Shown: positions 35,380-46,376 of the stretch, one piece after another | Layout of the letters: every line of letters starts with the position of its first letter | Position numbering within the stretch: position 1 is the first letter of the stretch | Origin: Gremmenia infestans | Taxonomy: Eukaryota > Ascomycota > Leotiomycetes > Helotiales > Hamatocanthoscyphaceae | Direction of reading: 5' to 3' | NCBI GenBank assembly: GCA_032629725.1 | Contig: JAFEVB010000029.1 | Coordinates: 1 to 64,000, forward strand | DNA length: 64,000 bases | The notes under the pieces: model-generated | What the model was told of the DNA's origin: nothing | What the model saw: the letters and a program-made list of their open reading frames with translations, nothing else | The model's database searches: none | Position numbers and translations under genes: made by a program

Positions 35380-37355
35380 ATGAGCCCCCGAAATGTCATG
35401 ACGCCTAGCTCAGACTCACCAAGGGAAGAGGGGGACGATTTCAAGACTCCTTACGCCATCGAAGCCCCCGAGACTCAAATAGACACCAGTCTCGAACCCG
35501 CCTATGTCGTTGATCACCACGCTGAACGAGCACTGTGTCGGAGGTTCGATCTCCGCCTTCTACCAGTCTTGGCTTTGATGTACCTATTCAATGCTCTTGA
35601 TAAAGGAAATCTTGGAAATGCAAAGACCGCTAAATTCGACAAGGACTTGGGTTTCAAAAGTAACCAGTATAACATCATACTGAGTGTATTTTACGTTCCA
35701 TACGTCTTGTTCGCTCCCCCAATTGTAGGTCTAGATAATTGTCGTTTCCGTGCTTTGGTCTGATGATGTGCTAGGCAATGCTCGGGAAGAGATATGGTCC
35801 AGCGAGAGTCCTGCCGATTTTGAGTAAGAGAGTCCCGGTGATTTCTTCTGAACATAAGATCTAAAGTTTCACGTAGTGTTCTGCTTTGGCTCTATGACCA
35901 TGCTTTCCGGTGAGCAGTACTTTCATTGCGTCTTTAGCTTCATATGGACCTTGCGAGAGCAGCTGGTGGATATACATCGCGTTGAGGTTGTCCTAGTTGC
36001 GATTCCAAACCTTACACCCAATTCAAGTGTTTTCCTTCTCTTGGGCTCGTGATCTACATTCTCCAGCCAAGATGGAAGATTGTCAAGCTTCCTCTTCGCT
36101 CCAAAGAACAAACTCCTTTTTGATATATTCTAAGCTAATAGAACAGTCACTGCCCACAACTTTGGTGGAATGATGGCTTTGAGATGGTTCCTAGGTAATC
36201 TACCCACCTCACCCCCCTCGATGCCTGCTCCATACTAAATAAATGAAACTAGGCATGGCTGAATCCGCTTTCTTCCCCCTTGTTATCTACTACCTCACAA
36301 CATTCTACCGAAGAGGGGAGCTGGCTCGTCGTCTAGCTATTTTCTATGCGGCGAGCAACATCGCCAACGCCTTCTCTGGCCTCCTCGCCTTTGGTGTATT
36401 CCACATCCATAACCCACACATTTACAGCTGGCGTATCCTCTTCCTTATCGAAGGATCGCTAACGGTGCTCTTTGCTGTCCTCGCATTCTTCTATCTCCCG
36501 AAGAACGCTGCAGACGCCCGTTTCCTCAATGAAGACGAGAAGAAACTCGCCTACCACCGTATCCAGGCCGACTCTTCCTCGGTTGTGAACGAGCAGTTTA
36601 ACCTCCGAGATTCCCTTAAAATTTTCCGCCAGCCCACAACATACGCGTTCCTAGCCATTGAGATGTGTCTAGGTGTCCCACTCCAATCTGTGAACCTCTT
36701 CCTCCCTCAAATCATAGCACGGCTTAAGTATTCGACTGTCAAGACAAATCTTTACACCGTGGCACCGAATATTACAGGAGCAGTTATGCTTTTGATCTTG
36801 GCTTTCACATCTGATTTTACGCGGAGACGAGGCCCCTTTATTGTCTTGGGATTCACGTTCACATTTGTTGGATTTATCATCTACTCCGCAATCGACGTCG
36901 AGAATAGTCTTCACGTGGCATACTTTGCAACGTTTTTGATGTGCTGGGGGACTTCTGCTCCTTCGGTGCTTTTGTCTACTTGGTACAATGTAAGTAGGAT
37001 TCTAGACATCGTTATGCCAGATATCCATACTTACCTCTCAAATTAGAATAACATTCCACACGAAGGCCGGCGCCTTACGATGACTTCCGTCGGTGTTCCT
37101 CTTGCCAATGTCATGGGCCTTGTCTCAAGCAACATATTCTTCCCCAGCTCAGCACCAAAATATATACCTGCTCTTGCCACAACCGCTGCTTTTGGCGCTA
37201 CAGGAGCTGTGATTGCTGGGCTCCTAAGCTTGTTCATGATAGTGGATAACAAGCGGAGAGACAAAAGGTTGGGCAGGAAGCTTGATATCAAGGAGGTCCC
37301 AACTGAGATGTTGAGAGATGGACCAGATGTACCTGAATTTAGGTGGTTTCTGTGA
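35380..37355 (+). CDS. MFS transporter, anion:cation symporter (allantoate permease/Dal5) type
   Basis: Six exons, 35380-35724, 35775-35823, 35877-35909, 36147-36194, 36253-36989 and 37047-37355, give 506 residues with about 12 membrane segments. Diagnostic stretches are the cytosolic start of TM1 (LCRRFDLRLLPVLALMYLFN) with ALDKGNLGNAK, the GKRYGPARVLP loop, and GMAESAFFPLVIYYLTTFY. This is the ACS family (Dal5, Tna1, Vht1 relatives), which takes up small organic anions such as allantoate, nicotinate or other carboxylates. The substrate cannot be named. Three very short exons (49, 33, 48 nt) lie together, one behind a 237-nt intron. The ATG at 35380 is the first in frame; a TTG-initiated extension upstream is unlikely. 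Confidence 0.83.
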
Positions 37356-37978
37356 AAGTTTGGGCGTACCATGTCAATCAGGATATAAGCCCCATGATTT
37401 GATACGCCCATGCCCTGGCTTTTGGTTTGCCAATTGCTAGTTTTATATGCCTAGAGGCTGATAATCTCCAGGGGGAAGAGCACCCACAGGGGACTGATGG
37501 GGACTATAGCCCATGTCAGGCTACCCGCCCAGGAAAGTATAAGCCTAAGTTCAGTTATGCGCTCAGGTCTTACTTAAGGGGAGTGGTGGAGTGAGCAGGG
37601 ACATAGGAGTAGAATAAATAACACTTTAGGTACTCAAATTGCATAGTGAGCTTTAATGATGGCCGGCTCAAGTACTGTACAGTGCTAGGTACGAATTAAG
37701 GTACCTGTATCTAAAAGAGAGCTCTCGGCCTCCGATAATATAAAAGCCGCCAGCCATTTCCAAATCCATTCCATAAAAGAATTGAATTTCAACGTTCGTG
37801 AAATCCGATGATATTTTAGCCTGAGGCGTCACTCAAGCACATGCCGCGCCGCGCCCAAGCAGAGAAAACAATCGCGTAAACCACGGCATTGGGCTTCGGT
37901 GGGCCATTCATTGCCATTGCCATTGCCATTGCCATTGCCTACTTCTCCCCCCTGTTGTCAGACACAACATCCGTCGCC
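37356..37978. other. Intergenic: MFS transporter to NIC96
   Basis: About 620 bases with a TTGCCA tandem repeat (about five copies, 37911-37939) ending 40 bases before the NIC96 ATG. No gene is seen. Confidence 0.45.
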
Positions 37979-40900
37979 ATGTCAGGAGGGCTCTTTGCCG
38001 GTCTCAATAATCCAACCCCTGGGTCAGGGCAAACGTCACAACCTGCACCGTCTGGCGGCCTCTTCGGTGGTTTGGGAACAAGCACGTCGCAAACATCTGG
38101 GGGCCTTTTTGGGACAAGCACAACGCAGGCAACCGGAGGTAGTAGTCTATTTGGAGGCCTAGGGACGAATACGCAAACATCGAATACAGGTGGTGGGCTC
38201 TTTGGAGGTGCAACTTCGCAGCCACAGCAAACAACCAGTAGTCTATTTGGAGCAACGACACAACCCCAGCAACAGAACCCCACTGCAGCCTCTACAACCC
38301 AACCCCCCCCTTCAGCAATCCCAGCAGAACGGACAGAACCAGGCCTACTTTGATACCATATTGGAGAAGAGTCGGAAGAGAATGTATGGCGAGTCGGCAG
38401 GGGAGGACCTACCACAACTCCAACTTGGCCTTGGAGACCTGCGCCAACGTATAAAGCGGCTAGGTACCGGTACACCAGATCGAAATGTCGACGGCAAAGC
38501 ACACTATCTACTTGCGGCATCAGGTGTTGATCCGGGAGCCGCAGTCAGAGACCTCAACCTCTTCAGCGCAGGAACAGGCTTGGGTGATAGAGCGCCTGCT
38601 CCAGCAGCGGATCTAGACGTGGAAGGGTATATTGCGAATTTACAAACTCAGACTACTTTAAGCATGATCTCGGATGGACTGGCTCGTTCTGTTCGCGACT
38701 TCGACACCTTCTTGGAAGATAATGTGACGATGGAGTGGGATGCGCAACGGAAGAGGATATATCAGCACTTTGGAATCAAGCCTAGGGAAGCTGTTAGTGG
38801 TGGAAGATCATCCGGCTTTGCGCCCGCTGCTTCGAGTGCTGGTGAGGGCGGCGGATTTGGACGATCTAGGCGCAGCAAAGCAGCATCAATTGCTGGATCA
38901 AGGGCTGATGGAGCAGCTGGCGCGAGTTCCTTTGGAAGATCGAACTTTCAAAGATCAGCAATCGGAGCTGCTAGTTCAGCAGGCAAGACCAGCCAACAAG
39001 CTTTTGCTGATGTGGAGAAGAAGATGGAAACAAACGGTGCCTCTGCAGCTGTCCCTACCGATCGATTTCAACGGGACAAGCAAGGGCGGTTTGCAGAGAA
39101 AGTTCAAAACTTGAATCTCGCGAGGCTGCAGAAACGCTGCTATCCTGTCTGTCATGAATTTGCGACTGTTGTTGGGCAGACGGGCGAACAACATGGCCCG
39201 GAAGTGGTCAAAGCTTACAAGGCCCTCATAGAGATTGTTTCTGAAGACCCGGAGGTTGAGCTCTTGTCAGATCCTCTTGCCGTGCAGGAGCGGCAATTTG
39301 CAAAGCAGTACCTGGATGAGACTCCAGCTTCACCCAGCAGTACGGCGATCAAGAAGAGAATCCTGAAAGGTGGTACTCGGTGTCTCGAGAAACTGGCGTT
39401 TGAGAACATAGAATCTTTTATCAACAAAAACCCTCGGGAGGCCAACCTTGGCGGTATACCAAACGTGTTGAGTAAGGTGAAGGCATATGTGCGACTACTA
39501 GCTTCTAAAAGGAGCCTTGCCGGTGACAATATCGACCTACAGATGCTCGGTGACGACTATGTCTGGGCCTTGATATATTATCTCCTCCGAACAGGTCATA
39601 CCCAAGAAATTGTTGACTATGTCGACGCCAATCAAGCAGCCTTTCGTGCTATCGATAACCGCTTCTCCGCCTACATCAAGTCTTATAACAGCAGCCCTGA
39701 TAGGAGACTGGAAAGTGGTCTTCAGAATAATATCAATGGCGAATATACCCAGCGTCTACTCATAGCACCAGAGAACTCGATCGACCCATATAGGATGGCA
39801 TGCTACAAAGTCATAGGCCGCTGTGACCTCAAGTCCCGTCAACTTGAAGGTATCAGCTACGATGTGGAAGACTTTGTCTGGCTTCAACTTGTTCTTGCGC
39901 GTGAGCTCAACCGAGTAGACGAGATTGCTAGTGAGTCTTATGGACTTGCAGATTTGCAGAAGACCATGCGAGAAATTGGCACTCGATTCTTCGTCAAAGG
40001 AGGTGGCGATGCCGGCTTCTCTTTTGGGACCTTCGTCTTTTTCCAAGTTGCGTGCGGCATGTTCGAGGAAGCTGTGGCGTATCTTTACCCCTATTCGTAC
40101 ACCGATGCTGTTCATTTAGCAACTTCCCTTGAGTTTTACGGCCTTTTAAGAGCATCGGACCCGAACGTTGCTGGTGAGGATCTACTAAGCTGGACTACTA
40201 GGGAGAATCCTCAGATCAACTTCAGCCGCATGGTTGGCTACTACACTCGTGACTTCCGAGCTGCGAATGTCAGTGCCGCTGTGGACTATCTTGTTCTCAT
40301 CTGCCTCAACCAGGATTTGCCTGGCCAGGCGGGAATCAACCAAGTCACTGTTTGCCACGATGCATTGAGAGAGCTTGTTCTAGAGAGCCGGGAGTTTGCC
40401 TTACTTCTAGGCGATGTTCAGGACAATGGACAGCGCATCAAGGGCCTAATTGAAGAGCGAATGAAGCTCATTGCTTTGAGCGAGACGGACGATTTCATGC
40501 GCACCATTACCATCCAGGCTGCCAGCGCTGCTGATGACAACAGCCGAATGACAGATGCAGTACTACTTTATCACCTTGCTGGGGAGTACGACAACGTGAT
40601 GGTCATTATCAATCGGGCACTCAGCGAATACGTTGCTGTGCCTATCGGCCAAGACTCCTTGCGGTTACAACCACTCAAGCCACGCGAAGACCCCAATGTA
40701 CCCCAGACTCATGCAGGCAGTTTCAGTCTTATGTCCCTCGATGATCCGGTTTCACTCACAGCCGCTTTCACAGCCATCTATGGGCAGAGCAGGATGTACA
40801 TGGACAAGATCAAAAACGTCAACATGCTCGCTTGTCGAGCTCTGATGAGCATAGCACAATTAAAACGTTTGGTCGAGGAAGGAGATTACCCTAAGGCCTT

Positions 40901-41281
40901 GGACGTGAGTTTCTCCTACTCTTACAGTCTAAGATTATCACTGACTAGATTATGATGTAGATGATGAGAGATCTTGACATTCTCCCTCTTGAATGCCATG
41001 GAAATGCAAGTGATATCCGTCGCTATGCCACAAAGTTTTCGTCCTTACCGCAAGCCGTCGCTAGCACTGTACCCAACCTCCTGATGTGGGCCATTTTCAT
41101 GTTCAACCATATGCGCGGCGGACTTACGGCGGGTAAATTTAGTGCGAACCCAGTCGCCAACCGGGTATTGCTCGATGATATGAGACAGAAGAACATGGAC
41201 TTGACGACATACACCAGCCAGCTGAGATACAGATTCCCATCACAGGTGCACGAGGCGTTGGCGAGAGCTCAATCGGAGTGA
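37979..41281 (+). CDS. NIC96: Nuclear pore linker nucleoporin NIC96 (NUP93), with an apparent frameshift
   Basis: Coding blocks are 37979-40904 and 40961-41281, with a 56-nt intron. Residues 1-108 hold GLFG-type repeats (GGLFGGLG, SSLFGG), the FG-bearing N-terminus that fungal NIC96 may carry. The remainder is the alpha-solenoid, with QNQAYFDTILEKSRKRMYGE at its start and typical motifs such as GTFVFFQVACGMFEEAVAYL. As NUP93 it links the inner ring to Nup188/Nup192 and the Nsp1 channel complex. The reading frame breaks at eight consecutive C (38303-38310): seven C would join the FG region to the solenoid as one frame of about 1081 residues. No upstream donor has the phase needed for a convincing intron. 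Sequencing error is the simplest reason, since NIC96 is essential in yeast. Confidence 0.85.
38303..38310 (+). other. Apparent +1 frameshift at a C8 homopolymer in NIC96
   Basis: The FG-repeat frame and the solenoid frame meet exactly here and differ by one base. Removing one C restores continuity (CTT CAG CAA TCC CAG). Confidence 0.75.
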
Positions 41282-41872
41282 AGGGGAGTTGTTGATGGGA
41301 AGGAAGTTAGGAGTAATTAAAAAGCGTGTATAGTACAAGGCGTAGGGTGCGCAAAAGCGCTCTAGTTTATGATGAAGATACTTAGATAGTTATGAGAGAG
41401 ATATTGACGGCATGATACCTGAGCTATGGATTTGATAATGCTTCTGATTCTGATTTGAAAATGAGGATATATAGCTGGCAATGGTCTACGGACCACAATT
41501 GCCTTTTGATCTCTTTGCACTGTTTCTCTTGGACCAAGGCATAATTGTTTATATCTATTAGCATATTATTACTTAGGACCCACCTTTCGGGATAAGAAGA
41601 CCCAGGGCGCAGATAGAAACAACAAGTACCGGTCACCAGGGTGGTAGTCGAAGATTCCCTGAGTCAGGCTAATAATGCGGCAGATAGTCAAACAGCTAAA
41701 CCAATTAATTGGTTTAGCTAGGGAATGTATTGTACTCCGGTTTATTGAGCGGGAAGAACTACTTACTTACTACTTACTACTTATTTACTTACGTTGTTCT
41801 CAGATCAAACCGACTATAACTAACAAACATACCTTACATGACTCGTTCTGCCCCCTGGTCTCTGGCAGTACA

Positions 41873-41902
41873 TGACTAACTGACTGACTGACTGACTGAC
41901 TG
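41873..41902. repeat. TGAC tetramer microsatellite
   Basis: About seven tandem TGAC units with one TAAC interruption. Confidence 0.88.
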
Positions 41903-42002
41903 CCCGCCGCCCCTCCGCAAAATAAATCAATTGTCCGTAACGCACGTAGCCAGCCGTGCCCAGTCACTACTTCGTATCCCCGCTGCATCTGTCTGTATGC
42001 AT

Positions 42003-42032
42003 GGGCTTGGGCTTGGGCTTGGGCTTGGGCTT
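42003..42032. repeat. Hexamer microsatellite (GGGCTT)5
   Basis: Five perfect copies, 54 bases before the bZIP start codon; the reverse complement of the array at 23945-23974. Confidence 0.9.
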
Positions 42033-42085
42033 GCTACAGTATCTCGATAATCTACGGTACATGTACAGTACGGGTAATCGCAGCC

Positions 42086-43892
42086 ATGGGCATGGGTGGC
42101 GATGAGGGACTACAACCACAACCACAACCACAACCACAACCACAACCCGAACCCCAAACCCAACATCCAAAGCGTGATTTCTCGGAAGATGCTGCGTCTA
42201 CATCCAATAATTCGCCTACTAACGCCAATAATTCCGACTCCAACTCCAACAATAAGAAACGTCGCACAGGCACTTTCACTTCCACTTCCACTTCCTCCAG
42301 AGGCGTCGCAAACCTCACCCCCGAACAGCTCCAGAAGAAACGCGCCAACGACAGAGAGGCACAGCGGGCAATCCGCGAGCGGACAAAAAATCAGATCGAG
42401 AATCTCGAAAGGAAAATCAGAGACTTGACCTCGCAGCAGCCCTACCAGGAACTGCAGCATGTTATCCGCCAGAAAGACCTCGTGGAAGCAGACAATGCGG
42501 ATATCAAGAAGAGGCTGGCTTCAGTGCTATCGATAATCCAGCCAGTCCTGGGACCACATAGTCAGTAACTGAACATGCCTTATGTATTACTGCAGTGGCA
42601 TGGCAATTGACTAATCTAAACAAGCAGTCCTCGAAGCTCCCAATTTTACCCCTCCCGCCCCGCCGTATGTTCCCAATCGACCTGGCTCTTCAAGCCGCAA
42701 TATATCGACGCCAAACCGTGCAACATCTCCTGCTGCTGGCTCGTGGCAGGCACCGAATGCCCCAATGGGCCATCATGAACATCGCAACTATACCCAGGTC
42801 CAAAGTACCCAGACCCAGTTGAACCAGCAGAGATATGACATGGCACACAATCTGGATATGGGGCCCGAAAGATTGGGACTTGATTTTCTATTGGATGGTA
42901 CACAACGGATAAACAAGATCCCTAGTGGTATAAATGGGCCGCAGGAATCCATGAACTTCCAGCACGGTGCTGGAGGGTCTGAAAGAGGCAGCCCGGGACA
43001 CAACAGAAGCAATTCTGTGAGCAGTAACTATAACCCGGGCTCTTCAGGCGTCGAAATGATGGGGCATGCTATACCCATCCGAAACAGCCCCCCAACATGT
43101 CCTCTAGACAGTCTGCTCCTCGACTTCCTTCACTCACGTCAGGTACAAGCAGCAGACGGTGTAGCAACGCCCAAACTTGTCGGGCCCGCCTATCCCAGTG
43201 TCTCCTCCCTGCTCAACCCCGCGAAGAGCGCGCAATCTCATCCTCTCTCAAAAGTCTTCACCGACATCCTAGCTACCTTCCCCGACCTGTCGACACTCCC
43301 TGAAAAGGTTGCAGTCCTCTACATAATGTTCCTCATTATGCGTTGGCAAATTTCACCCACCCAGGAAAACTACGACCGCCTCCCAGACGTAAGTATAACT
43401 GGCTCTTTGATTTTACCCTACCCCCTTCCATCATGTTTCGTCTCATGTACTCCAACTACTCCTTACATACTTCCTAAAAAGGGAACTTGCTTCTGCTCTC
43501 GAAACGCTCTTGAAGAGGAAATGACTAACTCCCCCGTGATCTAGTGGGCAACCCCACGTCCCTCGCAACTCTTCACCCCCCACCCAGCCTGGATCGATCA
43601 CCTCCCCTTTCCCAAGATGCGAGACCGCCTGGTACGGGATTACAACCCTCGAGATTACCTCTTCGACAAGTGGTTCATACCGTTCACCACAACGATCAGC
43701 TTGAACTGGCCGTACGAGCCAACTGACACGCTGCTGAGCAGTCCTGAAAGCGACGAGTTAATGATAAATCCAGTCTTCGAGCGGCACCTGCGCCGTCTCG
43801 AAAACTGGAGTTTGGGCCCTGCTTTTGCAAAGGCGTTCCCGGGGTTACATGATACTTATCGCTTGAAAACGGATGGGGACAGGCGGCCTTAA
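42086..43892 (+). CDS. bZIP transcription factor with C-terminal DUF3425
   Basis: Exons 42086-42560, 42628-43388 and 43545-43892 (introns 67 and 156 nt) give 527 residues. A Gln-Pro repeat occupies residues 10-25, encoded by a CAACCA array. The basic region is at about 84-103 (KKRANDREAQRAIRERTKNQ), followed by a short leucine zipper-like helix. The centre is disordered. The C-terminal 190 residues form DUF3425: SLLLDFLHSRQ, then MFLIMRWQISPTQENYDRLPD, then WATPRPSQLFTPHPAWIDHL. This arrangement is widespread in Pezizomycotina and its members are regulators, often of stress or secondary metabolism. The particular targets are unknown. The splice at PD-WATPRP joins a motif that is conserved in the domain. 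Confidence 0.85.
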
Positions 43893-44079
43893 ATTTGCGG
43901 CGTTGACTTTTGGTTGTATTATATATTGGTGTTTGGATTTAAAATCGGGATAAGCATTAAATAGGAGGTTTGTTTAGTCTTTGGGTGGGCTAGACATGAC
44001 GGGCATCTGCATCGTGTATCTTGACACGGCAAACCGTAGGGGCGTTTTTGTATCATCAGGTTTTCGTGAGAAGCAAAAA

Positions 44080-44215
44080 GCTAGACGCTTTAGCACAATT
44101 ATCTTTAAGTAGCGTGCCCTTTTTGCGGGTGTCGCCATACAAATTGTCCAATTTGGACACCTGGTGGAGAGTGCGGTCTCATTTATGAACAATTTTACGA
44201 GCGGTTCAAACATTT
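44080..44215 (+). mobile_element. Diverged copy of one end of the inverted-repeat element
   Basis: The + strand here matches the reverse complement of the left part of the element at 55181-55672. Shared runs include TTTGGACACC, TGGTGGAGAGTGCGGTCT and TTTGCGGGT in the same order and similar spacing, with small indels. The other end of an element should lie to the left, but that sequence is the bZIP gene, so this copy appears truncated or internally deleted. Confidence 0.6.
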
Positions 44216-44678
44216 GAAGAGAATTAAAACGTAAAAATCTAGATTATTCGCATCTTGAGTAATATGGCTTTAAGGGTTCACGCGTTTGTATCTCCAATGT
44301 TCCAAACCAGGTGGCCCAATGAAAAATCGCCGCAAAGGAGTGAGTGCTATGAGAACTATGGTTGTACGTTCGAGCCATAAGTTCATAGAGAGGAAAGTTC
44401 ATAAGAGGTGGTCACTCTATCAAACAAACGAAGATCGGTGGAACGGCAGACTTATTAGCTCCCATAAGTAGCTAGCAAGTGTCTCGCTCCCCGTCACTTA
44501 ACAATGTTCCAATCAAGATGGGCAATCTTGAGGATGTTATTTCTACTCCAATCTTATATCCAAATTTCATTGATCATCAAGTAAGCACCTGGTCCTTTGG
44601 GGAGGCATCTTCCCTCTATGGGGGTCTACGCCTCGAACCCAAAAAGTCAGGCCTTTGCCTAACAGTCACTCCTACTTA

Positions 44679-44704
44679 TGATCTGATCTGATCTGATCTG
44701 ATCT
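44679..44704. repeat. TGATC pentamer repeat
   Basis: Five tandem TGATC units, just past the end of the reductase gene. Confidence 0.88.
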
Positions 44705-44716
44705 CAACCCCTTGAT

Positions 44717-45860
44717 CTAAACACCCACAGCTTGCAGGCTCTTGACCAAATCCACCACACTCTCCTCCAGGCTCCTGAACTTAATGCCCAAAACTTTTAC
44801 CGTCCTCGAATTATCATACTTATACAATCCCTCTTTCGGGTAATCTCCACCCTTGACATCCTTGGCTGGCAATTCCTTTTCGAGTGCAGGGAAGTTTTTG
44901 CGAATAGTCTCAGCGATCTCTTTGTTGGAGAAGTAGCCAGCGGTGATGAAGAATCGCTTGTTCGCGGCTTCGGGAAGCTCAATGGCTCTGACGTGGGCGA
45001 GAGCGAGGTCTCGCACATCGACCCAGATGTAGGTACCGGTTTCGGGGATTTCGGTCTTGTTCTTGCCGGTCATGAGGTTGGCGGTTCGCTGGTTAGAGGT
45101 GTTGAGGCTGTCGAGGCTGTTGAGGTAGTGGACAATTGGACCTAGTAGTGGGGTCGGGTCAGCATCGCATCCTTTGACGAATCAGAGCAACGCAACTTAC
45201 CTATAACTAATGGAGGGCACATAGTGCTCAACGTAAAGTTTGGTTTCTCCTTCTCTACAAACTCCCACGCAGCTTTCTCCGCAAATGTCTTGCTGGCTCT
45301 GTACCCATTGCTGGGGTTCAGCACCGCCTCTTCTTCCGTGATGGAGTTCCAGTCCTCCTCGCTGTACGTGTGCTCGGTCCAGGAGTTTCCCTTCTTTACA
45401 TTGATGATGCTGGCAAAGGAACTCGTGATGACAACCCTCTTCACGCTGGGAGCGTTCTTCTTAATGGCCTTCAGGATACCCGTTGTGCCGATTATGGCAG
45501 GGTCGAGCAAGTCTTTCTTGACATCTGTGATGTTGAAATGGAAAGGCGAGGCTGTGTGAATCACTGCTTCCAGGCCGTCAATCTTGATGGCTTCGTCAAA
45601 GGCACCTTCCTGTGCTATGTCTTTGACAATCCGGAACTCGAGCTGGGAGGCGGGCGTGTTGGGGTGCGCCTCTTTGATCTTGTTGGCTTTCTCTTGAGAA
45701 CGAACCGAGGTGATGACAGTATGGCCATGCTCGAGTAGGATGTCGAGGACGTGGGCGGCGATGAAGCCACTTCCTCCTGGGAAGTTGTCAGTATGAATTG
45801 AAGTGTAATGGTGGGGGTTAGTGGGGTATTTATATCCATACCGCTCAGAAAGACCTTCAT
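44717..45860 (-). CDS. NAD(P)-dependent extended SDR, GRE2/dihydroflavonol-reductase-like
   Basis: Three exons, 45860-45842 (19 nt), 45776-45201 and 45141-44717, give 339 residues. The Rossmann fold starts MKVFLSGGSGFIAAHVLDI; the Gly-rich motif is formed across the first junction. The catalytic Ser lies in VVITSSFASI and the Tyr-Lys pair in YRASKTFAEKAAWEF. The family reduces aldehydes or ketones such as methylglyoxal, or flavonoid-like substrates in plants. GRE2-type reductase is the closest functional analogue, but the substrate cannot be deduced. The two introns are 65 and 59 nt. The 19-nt first exon holds the start codon, so a model lacking it would lose the cofactor-binding motif. Confidence 0.83.
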
Positions 45861-46376
45861 TCTGTTGAAATCGAAGTGAAGATAGCTGGGTCTCTGCCTC
45901 TGTCTCTGCTTGCTGACTTGGGGATGTCTAGATAATCAAAATTCGAAAGAAGAATAATGGCGCCTTTCGGAACGAGGTTGCAATGACTACCTAGGTACGT
46001 ACATATACTACGGTACTATATTATCCAACTTCATCGCATCATATCTGCCCCGCCTACGGAGTAAGCTAAGATAGCATTAAACCCGATCTTAGATTTATCC
46101 CCGAATCCAGACTCGCCGGACTGGGTATGTACTGTGTGTATCATGATATATGTATGATTATTCATTTCTCCAATTAACTTCAGGTACCGCATCCATCTGA
46201 TCTCGTTACTATACATATGTCTCTCTTGTTGCTCTCTTGGAATACAGCCCAAAACTGTCCAGCAACTGGTATCTATAATAGACGGCTAAAATCCACCTTT
46301 CAACGCCTGCGCTCGACCCTCAAAAAACAAACAGAAAAATGTACCTATCGCTAAGCGTACTAAATGTGATGCGGGC
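45861..46376. other. Intergenic: SDR promoter and VNX1 3' end
   Basis: About 515 bases. One TACCTAGGTA palindrome at 45988-45997. No gene is visible. Confidence 0.4.

Larger units (their letters stand above)
41282..42085. other. Intergenic: NIC96 to the bZIP gene
   Basis: About 800 bases. It contains a TACTTACTT-like tract (41760-41795), a TGAC tetramer array (41873-41902) and the GGGCTT array (42003-42032). No gene is supported. Confidence 0.45.
43893..44716. other. Convergent intergenic region with a transposon-like fragment
   Basis: About 820 bases between convergent stop codons. It holds the dispersed-repeat fragment near 44080-44215 and a TGATC tandem (44679-44704). No functional gene is supported. 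Confidence 0.5.

Noticed and set aside
35923..36111. An antisense open frame inside the long MFS intron
   Set aside because: Short, no recognisable protein, and explained as chance in a 237-nt intron.
38100..38330. An intron in NIC96 ending at the TTCAG after the poly-C, to explain the frame change
   Set aside because: All usable acceptors need a phase-0 donor, and every upstream GT in the FG-repeat frame falls in phase 1 or 2. The repeats also stay coding right up to the C tract.
44600..44705. A tRNA gene on the minus strand (GGGTTCGAGGC resembles a B box)
   Set aside because: No A box at the right distance and no cloverleaf stems could be drawn.
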